In this document: piece after piece, positions 1-6,143 of the stretch | Numbering within the stretch: the first letter of the stretch is position 1 | How the letters are laid out: every line of letters starts with the position of its first letter | DNA from: Candidatus Omnitrophota bacterium | Lineage (GTDB): Bacteria > Omnitrophota > Gorgyraeia > JABMRN01 | NCBI GenBank assembly: GCA_013202515.1 | Contig: JABMRN010000289.1 | Coordinates: 1-8,719, forward strand | DNA: 8,719 bases | Reading direction: 5' to 3' | Made by a program: the position numbers and the translations under genes | Notes under the pieces: model-generated | What the model was told of the DNA's origin: nothing | The model's input: the letters and a program-made list of their open reading frames with translations, nothing else | Database searches by the model: none

Positions 1-289
1 ACTGGGCTATAGATCGCCTGCCCCGGAGACAATATTATGGCCTGCTCTCTCTTAAGAAGTGGTAGAACTATTGTGGGCACGTGAACATCTCAAAGACAAA
101 GGTTTAAATTTTGGGCTTATGCTTTATGTTTTATTAATCTATTTAAATACCTCAGATATCATAGGGGATTTTTCAATTACACTTCACCAATATTCTCTGA
201 TGACAATTTCATTAATTATTTTATTTTGTCTTACAGTATATGGCAAATTCAGCAGCGGATACCAGAGCAACTGCGTTTATCACCATTGA
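1..289 (+). pseudogene. possible remnant of prolipoprotein diacylglyceryl transferase (lgt) C-terminus, frameshifted
   Basis: The window opens inside this element. From base 3 a frame reads WAIDRLPRRQYYGLLSLKKW and stops at 63-65. A second frame, open from GTG 59 to the stop at 287-289 (76 codons), reads on with LLWAREHLKDKGLNFGLMLY and ends with a hydrophobic segment after LHQYSLM. Read across the frame change, this follows the order of an Lgt C-terminus: a PxQxYExLLSL-like stretch, a charged loop, then G-x-x-F-G-x-x-L-Y and a final Q-[WY]-x-S-L membrane helix. The usual R-F-x-x-E-x-x-R segment is not kept (YLNTSDIIGDF is there instead). There is no ribosome binding site before GTG 59. My reading is a decayed gene; a free-standing two-helix membrane protein of 76 aa is the alternative. 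The resemblance is by eye and weak. Confidence 0.35.
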
Positions 290-333
290 TTCGCATTCGT
301 CCCTGCCCCCTTTATCACGATACAGCGTTACAC

Positions 334-362
334 TTGATTCTGAATAACACTTAAGGTATACT
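334..362 (+). promoter_or_regulatory. sigma70-type promoter
   Basis: TTGATT at 334-339, a 17-base spacer, then TATACT at 357-362. The -10 box matches the consensus at five of six positions and the -35 box at four. The predicted start of transcription is near 369, about 26 bases before the pilin-remnant start codon at 395. It could also supply transcript for the small gene at 609, since no terminator is seen between. Confidence 0.6.
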
Positions 363-394
363 ATTACCGGCATAATACGGTTAAGAAATTTTTT

Positions 395-588
395 ATGTTA
401 TTTACGACAACATCTAAAACTAAGGCCTTCACACTCATAGAGGTACTACTAGCGATCATATTAACGGGCATTCTTGCCTGTGTAATCTATGTTGCCTTCA
501 ATACATCATTTAACTACCTCATGATGAGAACTTGAAGCAAAATGGGCCCACAGAGGGATATGATATAGCATACTGGCAAGAAGACTAA
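395..588 (+). pseudogene. truncated type IV pilin / type II secretion pseudopilin-like gene
   Basis: ATG 395 opens a 46-codon frame ending at TGA 533-535. Residues 8-24 carry the prepilin N-terminal signature: KTKAFTLIEVLLAIILTG, with the peptidase cleavage point expected between Ala11 and Phe12 and the conserved glutamate at +5 of the mature protein. The residue before the cut is Ala, not the usual Gly, which prepilin peptidases sometimes tolerate. A normal pseudopilin is well over 100 residues. Past the stop, other frames continue in a plausible way: EAKWAHRG after removing a base near 533, then GYDIAYWQED after a second shift near 556, ending at TAA 586-588. This suggests at least two frameshifts plus loss of the 3' part. 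No good ribosome binding site precedes ATG 395. The prepilin motif is clear; the decay history is inferred. A bona fide 46-aa mini-pilin cannot be excluded. Confidence 0.6.
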
Positions 589-608
589 CAATAAAAAAGG
601 AGGAAAGC

Positions 609-833
609 ATGGCAGAGAACGAAAGCAAGTCTGACAAATTCAAAAGACTGGCATCAAAGAGAGTAACAAGCGCAATTAGTAAAATAGACCTCATAGGAAA
701 GCTATCTTCAAGCGCCTATGAATCTACGCCCGAAGAGGCTGAAAAGATAATAAATGCTCTTCAGGCATCCGTTGATAAGGTAAAAGCGGCGTTTACTAAG
801 CAAAAATCCCCGGAATCAAGCTTCGAGCTTTAA
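609..833 (+). CDS. small conserved-looking hypothetical protein, 74 aa
   Basis: A strong ribosome binding site (AAAGGAGG at about 596-603) sits six bases before ATG 609, so the start is secure. The protein is soluble, charged and probably all-helical: a basic N-terminal half (KFKRLASKRVTSAISKIDLI, residues 10-29), a short linker ending in Tyr-Glu-Ser-Thr-Pro, then an amphipathic helix (EEAEKIINALQASVDKVKAAF). The pattern R-x-x-x-x-I-x-x-I-x-x-I-G-x-L-S, then Y-x-x-T-x-E-x-x-x-K-I-x-x-A-L recalls short proteins of unknown function seen in many bacteria, often ending in a lysine-rich tail. It has no cysteines, no signal peptide and no membrane segment. I cannot name a function. It is followed by a separate promoter for the next small gene, so it need not share that gene's regulation. 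Confidence 0.8.
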   Translation: MAENESKSDKFKRLASKRVTSAISKIDLIGKLSSSAYESTPEEAEKIINALQASVDKVKAAFTKQKSPESSFEL

Positions 834-846
834 TTCTCGCTTCGAT

Positions 847-875
847 TTGCCAAAACTCCATTTATTGGGTATACT
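847..875 (+). promoter_or_regulatory. sigma70-type promoter for the 47-aa membrane protein gene
   Basis: TTGCCA at 847-852 (five of six consensus positions), exactly 17 bases, then TATACT at 870-875 (five of six). The predicted transcription start is near 882, leaving a leader of about 19 bases that holds the ribosome binding site of the gene at 901. Together with the terminator at 1058-1094 this makes a compact one-gene unit. Confidence 0.7.
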
Positions 876-900
876 AGTGGAGTAAAAATCGGAGGTGCAT

Positions 901-1044
901 ATGAGCGGGAAACTCTTTTTTCAAATCGTCATACTTATCATTCTAGCCGCCATAATTGGGGTTGCTGCAAAGTATGCGATGTGGACTTATTGTCCAAAAG
1001 GCAAGCTTGGCTTAAAGCAAGCTGTTTCAGCGCCTAGGAAGTAA
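901..1044 (+). CDS. small single-pass membrane protein, 47 aa, unknown function
   Basis: ATG 901 follows a strong ribosome binding site (GGAGG at 892-896) and ends at TAA 1042-1044. Residues 6-23 (FFQIVILIILAAIIGVAA) form one clear membrane helix; a short N-terminus of four residues precedes it and a basic tail (KGKLGLKQAVSAPRK) follows. The positive tail suggests an N-out, C-in orientation, or a signal anchor. One Cys lies at residue 31 within YCPKG, just past the membrane; it is not a lipobox. The gene has its own promoter (847-875) and an intrinsic terminator 14 bases after the stop, so it is built for independent, probably strong expression. Promoter, ribosome binding site, membrane helix and terminator in register argue that it is real. 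I recognise no family. Confidence 0.75.
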   Translation: MSGKLFFQIVILIILAAIIGVAAKYAMWTYCPKGKLGLKQAVSAPRK

Positions 1045-1057
1045 AGCTGATTGTTTT

Positions 1058-1094
1058 AAAAAAAGGCTACTCTACGTATAGAGTAGCCTTTTTT
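1058..1094 (+). terminator. strong intrinsic terminator, probably bidirectional
   Basis: A perfect 10-bp stem, GGCTACTCTA at 1065-1074 and TAGAGTAGCC at 1079-1088, closes a CGTA loop. Seven A lie before it (1058-1064) and six T after it (1089-1094), which lengthen the stem and give the U-tract. It ends the transcript of the 47-aa gene and insulates the operon starting at 1122. The matching A-run means it would also work on the minus strand. Confidence 0.93.
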
Positions 1095-1121
1095 CTTTTA
1101 ATGCTAATTTCGAGGTTATAA

Positions 1122-2129
1122 ATGGATTTTAGGTCTTTAGCGCGGGCTATGAGCATCGCCACGCCTTACAATCTCCGTGAAAGCATAGGCTGGGTGATAC
1201 GTAATATTACGGGGCCTGGCAGGAAAAATACCAGGATCGTTGAATCCATTCCATGCTCATACGTACTTAATGAAGGGGTAAAGCCAGAACATGAAGCAAC
1301 TTTTGTGGGTGATATTATGCCTACCTTCAGAAGGCATGTTAAGTTCGGTCCTGATGTTATGGAGTTTGTACGGGGGAGTGATTTCCTTGTGGGAAACTTC
1401 TCAGGAACTATTACTAACAGGCAAAAAGGCTTTCTTAATCTTTCGTTAGACCAAAGGCATGTCCCCGATATTAGAGACATGCTAGCTCGGTTTTTCCCAC
1501 CAGAGAAGACCTATCTATCCGTATGTAATAACCACATGGGGGATTTTGATAACAAGACATTCCTTAACTCCGTTTCTATGCTTGAAGCGTACGGTTTTAA
1601 GGTATTTGGATGGAATAAACGCCCCTATGCGGATGTAAATAAAAATATAAGAATCCTTATCGGCACTATGTGGTCAAATAGGGATTGCGACTATGTATGC
1701 AAGCTTGAAGATGCCGAATCCCATATAAAGCATGATGCATTCAATTTTCTATATCCTCATATTGGCTATGAACTTGAAGCAAATCCAAGGGCGGAGATAA
1801 TTCGCTTAGGAAAAGATCTCATCCGTACATTTGATGCTGTTATCGGAGATCATTCCCATTGGCCGCAACAAGTTACGTCTGAATCAGTAGGTGGCATTAA
1901 TAAACTTCTTGCTTACTCGCTGGGAGACTTTTGTGGAGGATTACAGTTAAAAAAATATCAATATGGCATAATACTAAAAACTCAAATAGGAAGAGATGCT
2001 AGAAAAAGACAGCTTGTATGCAAGGTCGAATGGCGAATTACTAAGTTCAGCCCGACATCAAATAGTGAAGTTGTTGTAGATATAATTAAGGAAGAAAAAG
2101 AAGTTGGGTCAACTTGTAAATTAACTTAA
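1122..2129 (+). CDS. CapA/PgsA-like protein (PGA_cap, metallophosphatase fold)
   Basis: The 335-aa product shows the ordered motifs of the CapA family linked to poly-gamma-glutamate capsule synthesis or export: FVGDIMP (residues 61-67, family GDIML), GNFSGTIT (91-98, in the place of NLEtPIT), SVCNNH (133-138, family xANNH), MLEAYGFKVFG (153-163), YPHIGYE (211-217, family H-W-G-x-E), GDHSHWPQ (242-249, family GHHPHxxQ) and YSLGDF (265-270, family YSLGNF). These carry the metal-binding Asp, Asn and His residues of the calcineurin-like fold, so a metal-dependent hydrolase or ligase-associated role is possible. CapA proteins are normally membrane-anchored; here no signal peptide or membrane helix is visible, so the protein looks cytoplasmic. 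No capB or capC lies in the window. A modest ribosome binding site (GAGG near 1112) supports ATG 1122. Fold confidence is high; the substrate is unknown. Confidence 0.85.
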   Translation: MDFRSLARAMSIATPYNLRESIGWVIRNITGPGRKNTRIVESIPCSYVLNEGVKPEHEATFVGDIMPTFRRHVKFGPDVMEFVRGSDFLVGNFSGTITNRQKGFLNLSLDQRHVPDIRDMLARFFPPEKTYLSVCNNHMGDFDNKTFLNSVSMLEAYGFKVFGWNKRPYADVNKNIRILIGTMWSNRDCDYVCKLEDAESHIKHDAFNFLYPHIGYELEANPRAEIIRLGKDLIRTFDAVIGDHSHWPQQVTSESVGGINKLLAYSLGDFCGGLQLKKYQYGIILKTQIGRDARKRQLVCKVEWRITKFSPTSNSEVVVDIIKEEKEVGSTCKLT

Positions 2130-2168
2130 GTGAAGGTATATTTGATGTATAAAAAAGGAGGTTTTAAT

Positions 2169-3329
2169 ATGAAAAAGGCTCTAACGACTGTTTGTCTAGC
2201 TATGTGTATAAGTTTTTCCTGTATTATGTTACTACATTCCGAAGATACAGCAGCAGATTATGAGCATCAGGAAACCAATGATCTTGTCACTCGCGTAAAA
2301 GATGCAGCCAAGCTCATTGGATCTAAGGGTGAAGCGGCATTTTCCGAATTAAAAAAGGAAGGGAGCCCTTGGAAGGAAGGAAAAAAATATGTCTTTGTTC
2401 TTGATACAGATGGCAATATGCTTGTACATCCGGATTCGGCGCTTGAAGGAACTAATCAGATGGGATTAAAGGATCAGGAAGGTAAAATGTTCGTAAAAGG
2501 CCTTATTGAAAAGGTGACTGGCACTCCCGGTAAAGAAGAAGGGTGGTTTCATTATCAATGGCCTGAACCTGGCAGTATTTTTTCCAAATGGAAGACAACC
2601 TTTGCAAAACGCGTTAAGACTCCTTCAGGAAATATCTATGTAGTATGCAGCGGTTTATACAACATACCTATGGAGAAAGCATTTATCATAGACACAGTGA
2701 ATGCAGCAGTCGCATTGATCGAGAAAGAGGGGACCGCTGCTTTTCCGGCAATCCGTGATGCAGCAAACCAGTTTATTTATCAGGATACATACGTATTTGT
2801 CGATAATCCCGACGGCATAGAGCTTGTGAACCCTGCTTTTACCGAAGTAGAGGGCACAAGTCTTTGGGACTACCAGGACGAGGAAGGAAAATATTTTACG
2901 CGTGAATTAATTGAGCTTGCACTTACTAAAGGTTCGGGTTGGGTAAATTATCTTTGGCCAAAGCCGGGACAGACAAAACAATCAAGAAAATACACATATG
3001 TAAAGAAGGCAACTTACGGCGATGAAGTATTCATAGCTGGAGCAGGCAGTTATCTTGAGAGCAAGATCGAAGAAACGACCAAAAAGCTTAAGGTTTTAGA
3101 GCTTAAATCAGGAAAAAAAATAGCTGCGGAGGTAATCAGAGAAAGTAAAGATAGTGTTTACCTTGCGCTTCCTGCCGGCACCATGCAGGTATCTTACCCG
3201 CGCTCTAATATCAAAAATATCAGAAAGCCAACGGATGAGGAGCTTCAAAAGATAAGAGCTAGCCTTGAGAAAACACAGAAGCAAAAAGAAAAAGAAGTTA
3301 CAGAAAGCTCCGAAGGGGACTTGCTGTAA
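2169..3329 (+). CDS. secreted protein with two tandem Cache domains and a C-terminal beta domain
   Basis: ATG 2169 is chosen over the in-frame GTG at 2130 because AAAGGAGG (about 2155-2162) sits at the right distance from it and it is followed at once by a signal peptide (MKKALTTVCLAMCISFSC, hydrophobic to about residue 22). The 386-aa protein has two copies of a single-Cache (sCache_2-like) domain, about residues 35-165 and 172-297. Each reads helix, YVFV-x-D/N, G, HP or NP, EGT, D-x-x-G-K-x-F, G-W-x-x-Y-x-W-P-x-P-G, then a beta strand ending in G-x-Y. The ligand-loop H-P of copy 1 (87-88) is N-P (221-222) in copy 2. Residues 306-352 (LKSGKKIAAEVIRESKDSVY, then a strand pair) look like a small SH3-like beta domain, followed by a charged helix. 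Cache domains bind small metabolites outside the membrane. No membrane anchor, HAMP, kinase or MCP output domain follows, so it may be a periplasmic binding protein working with a partner. Confidence 0.85.
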   Translation: MKKALTTVCLAMCISFSCIMLLHSEDTAADYEHQETNDLVTRVKDAAKLIGSKGEAAFSELKKEGSPWKEGKKYVFVLDTDGNMLVHPDSALEGTNQMGLKDQEGKMFVKGLIEKVTGTPGKEEGWFHYQWPEPGSIFSKWKTTFAKRVKTPSGNIYVVCSGLYNIPMEKAFIIDTVNAAVALIEKEGTAAFPAIRDAANQFIYQDTYVFVDNPDGIELVNPAFTEVEGTSLWDYQDEEGKYFTRELIELALTKGSGWVNYLWPKPGQTKQSRKYTYVKKATYGDEVFIAGAGSYLESKIEETTKKLKVLELKSGKKIAAEVIRESKDSVYLALPAGTMQVSYPRSNIKNIRKPTDEELQKIRASLEKTQKQKEKEVTESSEGDLL

Positions 3330-3333
3330 CTTC
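3294..3333 (+). repeat. 10-bp perfect inverted repeat over the Cache-gene stop codon
   Basis: GAAGTTACAG at 3294-3303 pairs perfectly with CTGTAACTTC at 3324-3333. The 20-base loop (3304-3323) can form a second small stem, CTCC with GGGG around a GAA loop. TAA 3327-3329 lies in the right arm and glpF starts 27 bases after it. There is no T-run after the stem, so it is not a standard intrinsic terminator; an mRNA stability, processing or attenuation element is more likely. Confidence 0.6.
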
Positions 3334-3359
3334 CTCAAACGCGAGAAAATACTTAACTA

Positions 3360-4073
3360 ATGAAGATTTTTTTAGCTGAACTTATCGGAACAATGGTTTT
3401 AGTTCTTTTGGGTGATGGTGTCTGTGCCAACGTTCTTCTTAAGAAAAGTAAGGGCGAGAATTCCGGCTGGATTGTCATTGCAACCGGCTGGGGATTTGCC
3501 GTAGCAATGGCTGTTTATGTAGCTGGGTGGGTCAGCGGCGGCCATATTAATCCGGCTGTAACAATAGGCTTTATGGCTATAGGCAAATTTACTTTTATAG
3601 AAGCGTTGCCTTATTTTGCGGGTCAATTTACAGGAGCGTTTCTTGGCGGGGTGCTTGTCTGGTTGACATACAAGGCACACTGGAAAGCAACGGACGATGC
3701 CGACCGTAAACTTGCTGTCTTCTGCACGGTTCCCGCTATACGCAACTACCGCCTTAATTTGTTGACAGAGATTATTGGCACAGCAATGCTGCTTGTTGGC
3801 GTATTGGGAATTTATAACGTCCATAACAGTATCGGAAAAGGGGTTGGCCCTTACTTAGTAGGCATTCTTGTATTCAGCATAGGTCTTTCTCTCGGGGGAC
3901 CTACGGGTTTTGCAATAAATCCTGCTCGCGATCTAGGTCCTAGAATCGCGCACTTCTTGTTACCCATTCCGGGTAAGAGAGATTCTGATTGGGGATATAG
4001 CTGGGTTCCTTTCTTCGGACCGCTTATAGGCTGTCTTTTGGGGGCTTTCTTATATCAGCTTATTTTTTCATAA
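3360..4073 (+). CDS. glpF: aquaglyceroporin, glycerol uptake facilitator (MIP family)
   Basis: The 237-aa inner-membrane channel has six membrane helices and the two MIP half-helix signatures, GGHINPAVT (residues 60-68) and GFAINPARD (183-191). Asp191 right after the second NPAR is the mark of glycerol-conducting members as opposed to pure water channels. Trp44, Phe184 and Arg190 line up with the glycerol selectivity filter of E. coli GlpF (Trp48, Phe200, Arg206). It should pass glycerol and similar small neutral solutes by facilitated diffusion. No glpK or glpD is in the window, so its usual partner kinase must be elsewhere, or the channel serves another solute. The Shine-Dalgarno is weak (GCGAGAA near 3341), which with the hairpin just upstream suggests lower or regulated translation. 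It is short compared with the E. coli protein (281 aa), mainly through a short N-terminus and short loops. Confidence 0.93.
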   Translation: MKIFLAELIGTMVLVLLGDGVCANVLLKKSKGENSGWIVIATGWGFAVAMAVYVAGWVSGGHINPAVTIGFMAIGKFTFIEALPYFAGQFTGAFLGGVLVWLTYKAHWKATDDADRKLAVFCTVPAIRNYRLNLLTEIIGTAMLLVGVLGIYNVHNSIGKGVGPYLVGILVFSIGLSLGGPTGFAINPARDLGPRIAHFLLPIPGKRDSDWGYSWVPFFGPLIGCLLGAFLYQLIFS

Positions 4074-4119
4074 AGTAATATCATCTAACGATTTGGACGT
4101 GGTAGAACTGTAAGCTAAA

Positions 4120-5121
4120 ATGCCAAAAGTAAGATACGAGATAGACCCCTATAACCGCCTGGTCATTAATGAAACTGGTAGAAAAACGCTCCTTCCAAGA
4201 TATAGAAAAATCGTCGACGGACATTTCAAGATAGACAAAAATAATGCTTTATCCTACCTTGTTAAAACGCCTGTTTCAAAAGATCTAAATATGCCTCACC
4301 ATGTAAAATTAAAAGGCGAATGGTCTTTGACAAAGAATTATGATTTAAGGCTCTCTCTTGATAAGTGGGAGAGGGAAACGCTTGGGGATAAGCTGACACT
4401 TCAGGGCAATATAGTAGAGACGGGTAAGAACTCTTTATTATTTGCTGTTACAACAAAGTCAAAACAAGGCACTCAATCCACATATATTCTTAAGCTAAGA
4501 GGATCATGGCTGGCGGATAAATATAATCGCCTTACCTTCAGTGTGCAAAAAGAAAAGGGTAGACATGATATCTTAACCTTTGATGGGGCATGGAAACTTA
4601 ATAAAAATCACCAGATTATTTATACCTATCAAAAAGCTGAGCTTGTACGAAAATCAAAGAAAATTCATACCCTAACATTTAAAGGGTACTGGGATATAAA
4701 AGATAGAGCAAGAATATCATATGTAATTGATATAAACTCTGACTCGGTATTTAACTTTACTACCGGCCTTGGTATTTTCAAAGATAATTATATTAAATAC
4801 GAAGTTGGGATAGGCTTGTTTAGTAGATTAAGTCAAGGCGTCATATTATACGGTAAATGGAGAATTAAGAGAAATATAGGCCTTATATTTGATATTAAGT
4901 ATGAGGGCGGAAAAATTCATTCTATAGGTTTTAGCGCAGAAGCTAAACTTACAGATAGAGAGCTTCTACTTTTTAAACTCAAGAAAGAGGCGGGCGGAGA
5001 TATTGTAGGCCGGCTTGAACTAAGACACAAGATCCTTAAGGGTGAGGGCGAGTCATTCTTACGGCTTCTTAAATCACGTCGGGAATCTGCTATCATGGCA
5101 GGTGCAGGTTATAGGTGGTAA
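4120..5121 (+). CDS. beta-repeat protein of about eleven 30-residue units, unknown function
   Basis: The 333-aa protein is built from a repeat of about 27-33 residues with the core G-x-W-x-[LI]-x-K-[ND]-x-x-[LI]-x-[FYL]-x-[VLY]. Units start near residues 4, 34, 66, 96, 128, 156, 189, 216, 245, 273 and 301; clear examples are GEWSLTKNYDLRLSLDKW (66), GSWLADKYNRLTFSVQKE (128), GAWKLNKNHQIIYTYQKA (156) and GKWRIKRNIGLIFDIKYE (245). Each unit has two strands of alternating polar and hydrophobic residues, so about 22 strands. The chain ends GAGYRW, an aromatic end like that of outer-membrane barrels, yet there is no signal peptide, and the net charge is strongly positive. I recall similar proteins only from Omnitrophota-like genomes; no named domain is known to me. 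No Shine-Dalgarno precedes ATG 4120, so the start is less certain, but the repeat pattern already begins at residue 4 and supports it. Barrel or extended beta-sheet are both possible. Confidence 0.8.
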   Translation: MPKVRYEIDPYNRLVINETGRKTLLPRYRKIVDGHFKIDKNNALSYLVKTPVSKDLNMPHHVKLKGEWSLTKNYDLRLSLDKWERETLGDKLTLQGNIVETGKNSLLFAVTTKSKQGTQSTYILKLRGSWLADKYNRLTFSVQKEKGRHDILTFDGAWKLNKNHQIIYTYQKAELVRKSKKIHTLTFKGYWDIKDRARISYVIDINSDSVFNFTTGLGIFKDNYIKYEVGIGLFSRLSQGVILYGKWRIKRNIGLIFDIKYEGGKIHSIGFSAEAKLTDRELLLFKLKKEAGGDIVGRLELRHKILKGEGESFLRLLKSRRESAIMAGAGYRW

Positions 5122-5131
5122 AGGAAAGCGA

Positions 5132-5629
5132 ATGAGAACGATTATTCTAGATGGCTATAACGTAATATACAAAATCCCTGAGCTTACGGCTAAGCTTAAT
5201 GAGAGCCTCAAGGCCGCAAGGACCGCCCTAGCCATGCTCCTCTCAACATGGAAAAAGAAATACTTGTATAACCGTGCGTATATTGTATTTGACGGAAAGG
5301 ACAATGTAACCCTAGAATATCCCCAAAACAAGGTCTGCGGTATTGATTGCTTCTTTACCGGAAGCGGGGAAGAGGCAGACGAGCGCATAATAGCCCTGGT
5401 CAGAAAATATGGAGCCTCATCCGAAATAACGGTAATAAGCGATGATAATAAGGTTCGGAATAACTGTAAGGCCTTTGGGGTAAAAGTGGAGAGTCCTTCA
5501 TTTTTGCAAGAAACAAGCATGAAATCGAAGGACGCAAAAAAAGAACCAATCAAAAGAATCAGTGCCAAAAAAGACCGAGAAATAACCGATTATTACATTA
5601 ACTATCTTAAACAAAAGGGAAGGCTATAG
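5132..5629 (+). CDS. NYN-domain protein, YacP/Rae1-type putative endoribonuclease
   Basis: ATG 5132 is preferred because AAGGAAAG lies just upstream and the protein then begins with the family start MRTIILDGYNVIYKIPEL; longer in-frame starts (from 5042) would overlap the previous gene. The 165-aa product is the usual length for YacP-like NYN proteins. Acidic residues expected to hold the catalytic metal are in place: Asp7 (LDGYN), Asp54 (IVFDGK), Asp83 (EEADERI) and Asp104 (VISDDNKV). The PIN-like order of strands is kept, and a lysine-rich tail (residues 131-165) could bind RNA. Bacillus subtilis Rae1 (YacP) cuts mRNA in the ribosomal A site; whether this homologue does so is inference. It starts 10 bases after the beta-repeat gene and ends one base before the PEGA lipoprotein gene, so it is clearly co-transcribed with envelope genes. 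Confidence 0.85.
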   Translation: MRTIILDGYNVIYKIPELTAKLNESLKAARTALAMLLSTWKKKYLYNRAYIVFDGKDNVTLEYPQNKVCGIDCFFTGSGEEADERIIALVRKYGASSEITVISDDNKVRNNCKAFGVKVESPSFLQETSMKSKDAKKEPIKRISAKKDREITDYYINYLKQKGRL

Positions 5630-5630
5630 A

Positions 5631-6113
5631 ATGCATAAGAAATTAATATCCATTTGCTTGGCATATAGTTGTTTCTTTTTTATAGCCGGATGTTGTACCG
5701 TAATGCACGGTCCTAGGCAGTCTGTTGGTATAACAAGCTCGCCTCCGGGTGCAGTAATTACGCTAAACGGAATATCCTATGGAAATACTCCTCTAATAGC
5801 GAAATTAAAGAGAGACACTAACTACATAGTTAAGTTAGAATTACCCGGATATGAGGCCTACGAGACCACTCTTATTAAACATATTGATGTTTGGATATGG
5901 GGTAATATTATATCGGGCGGTCTAATAGGACTTGCTGTTGACGCACTTACCGGAAGCTTATACAGCCTTACCCCAGGACAAGTGCAGGCAACCTTTGCTA
6001 AAGGTGATGACAGGGCGGCGTTAACAGAAGATGGGACTCTTTATATTGCAGTTGTTCTCAAGTCAGATCCGATGTGGGAAAAAATTGGGGCACTAAAACG
6101 CAAGAAATCCTAG
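5631..6113 (+). CDS. PEGA-domain lipoprotein
   Basis: The 160-aa protein has a lipoprotein signal peptide with lipobox IAGC (residues 18-21), so Cys21 is the expected lipidation site; the next residue is Cys, not Asp, which under the E. coli rule favours outer-membrane sorting. Residues 33-82 are a PEGA domain: ITSSPPGAVITLNGISYGNT, P, L, then ELPGYEAYETTL. PEGA domains are small surface beta folds thought to contact cell-wall or envelope material. Residues 88-116 (WIWGNIISGGLIGLAVDALT, then YSLTP) form a glycine-rich hydrophobic stretch often seen after PEGA in such lipoproteins. The start codon is one base after the stop of the NYN gene (TAGAATG), with an A-rich purine leader inside the previous gene (AAAGGGAAGG near 5616-5624), so translation is probably coupled. 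It is the last gene of the plus-strand run. Confidence 0.85.
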   Translation: MHKKLISICLAYSCFFFIAGCCTVMHGPRQSVGITSSPPGAVITLNGISYGNTPLIAKLKRDTNYIVKLELPGYEAYETTLIKHIDVWIWGNIISGGLIGLAVDALTGSLYSLTPGQVQATFAKGDDRAALTEDGTLYIAVVLKSDPMWEKIGALKRKKS

Positions 6114-6143
6114 GCGGCACATATAACGTTTACTGATTTGAAA

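Noticed and set aside
818..830. Small hairpin AAGCT-TCG-AGCTT at the end of the 74-aa gene as a terminator
   Set aside because: Only five base pairs, AT-rich, inside the coding end and without a T-run.
2130..2168. Upstream GTG start for the Cache gene, directly after the CapA-like stop
   Set aside because: It would put 13 residues, including charged ones, before a clean signal peptide; ATG 2169 has an ideal ribosome binding site and fits export.
3399..3824. 141-codon open frame on the minus strand inside glpF
   Set aside because: It lies wholly inside an unmistakable aquaglyceroporin gene, has no ribosome site, and its protein has odd composition; it is a shadow frame.
59..4109. Shared 11-base string GTGGTAGAACT at 59-69 and 4099-4109
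   Set aside because: The flanks do not match and the contexts differ (possible lgt remnant and intergenic); this length can recur by chance.
4093..4121. TTGGAC-17-TAAAAT as a promoter for the beta-repeat gene
   Set aside because: The -35 match is poor and the -10 box overlaps the ATG at 4120, so transcripts would start inside the gene.
5042..5131. Longer start for the NYN gene overlapping the beta-repeat gene
   Set aside because: The added 30 residues are out-of-frame reading of the repeat gene; the family N-terminus and a ribosome site both fit ATG 5132.
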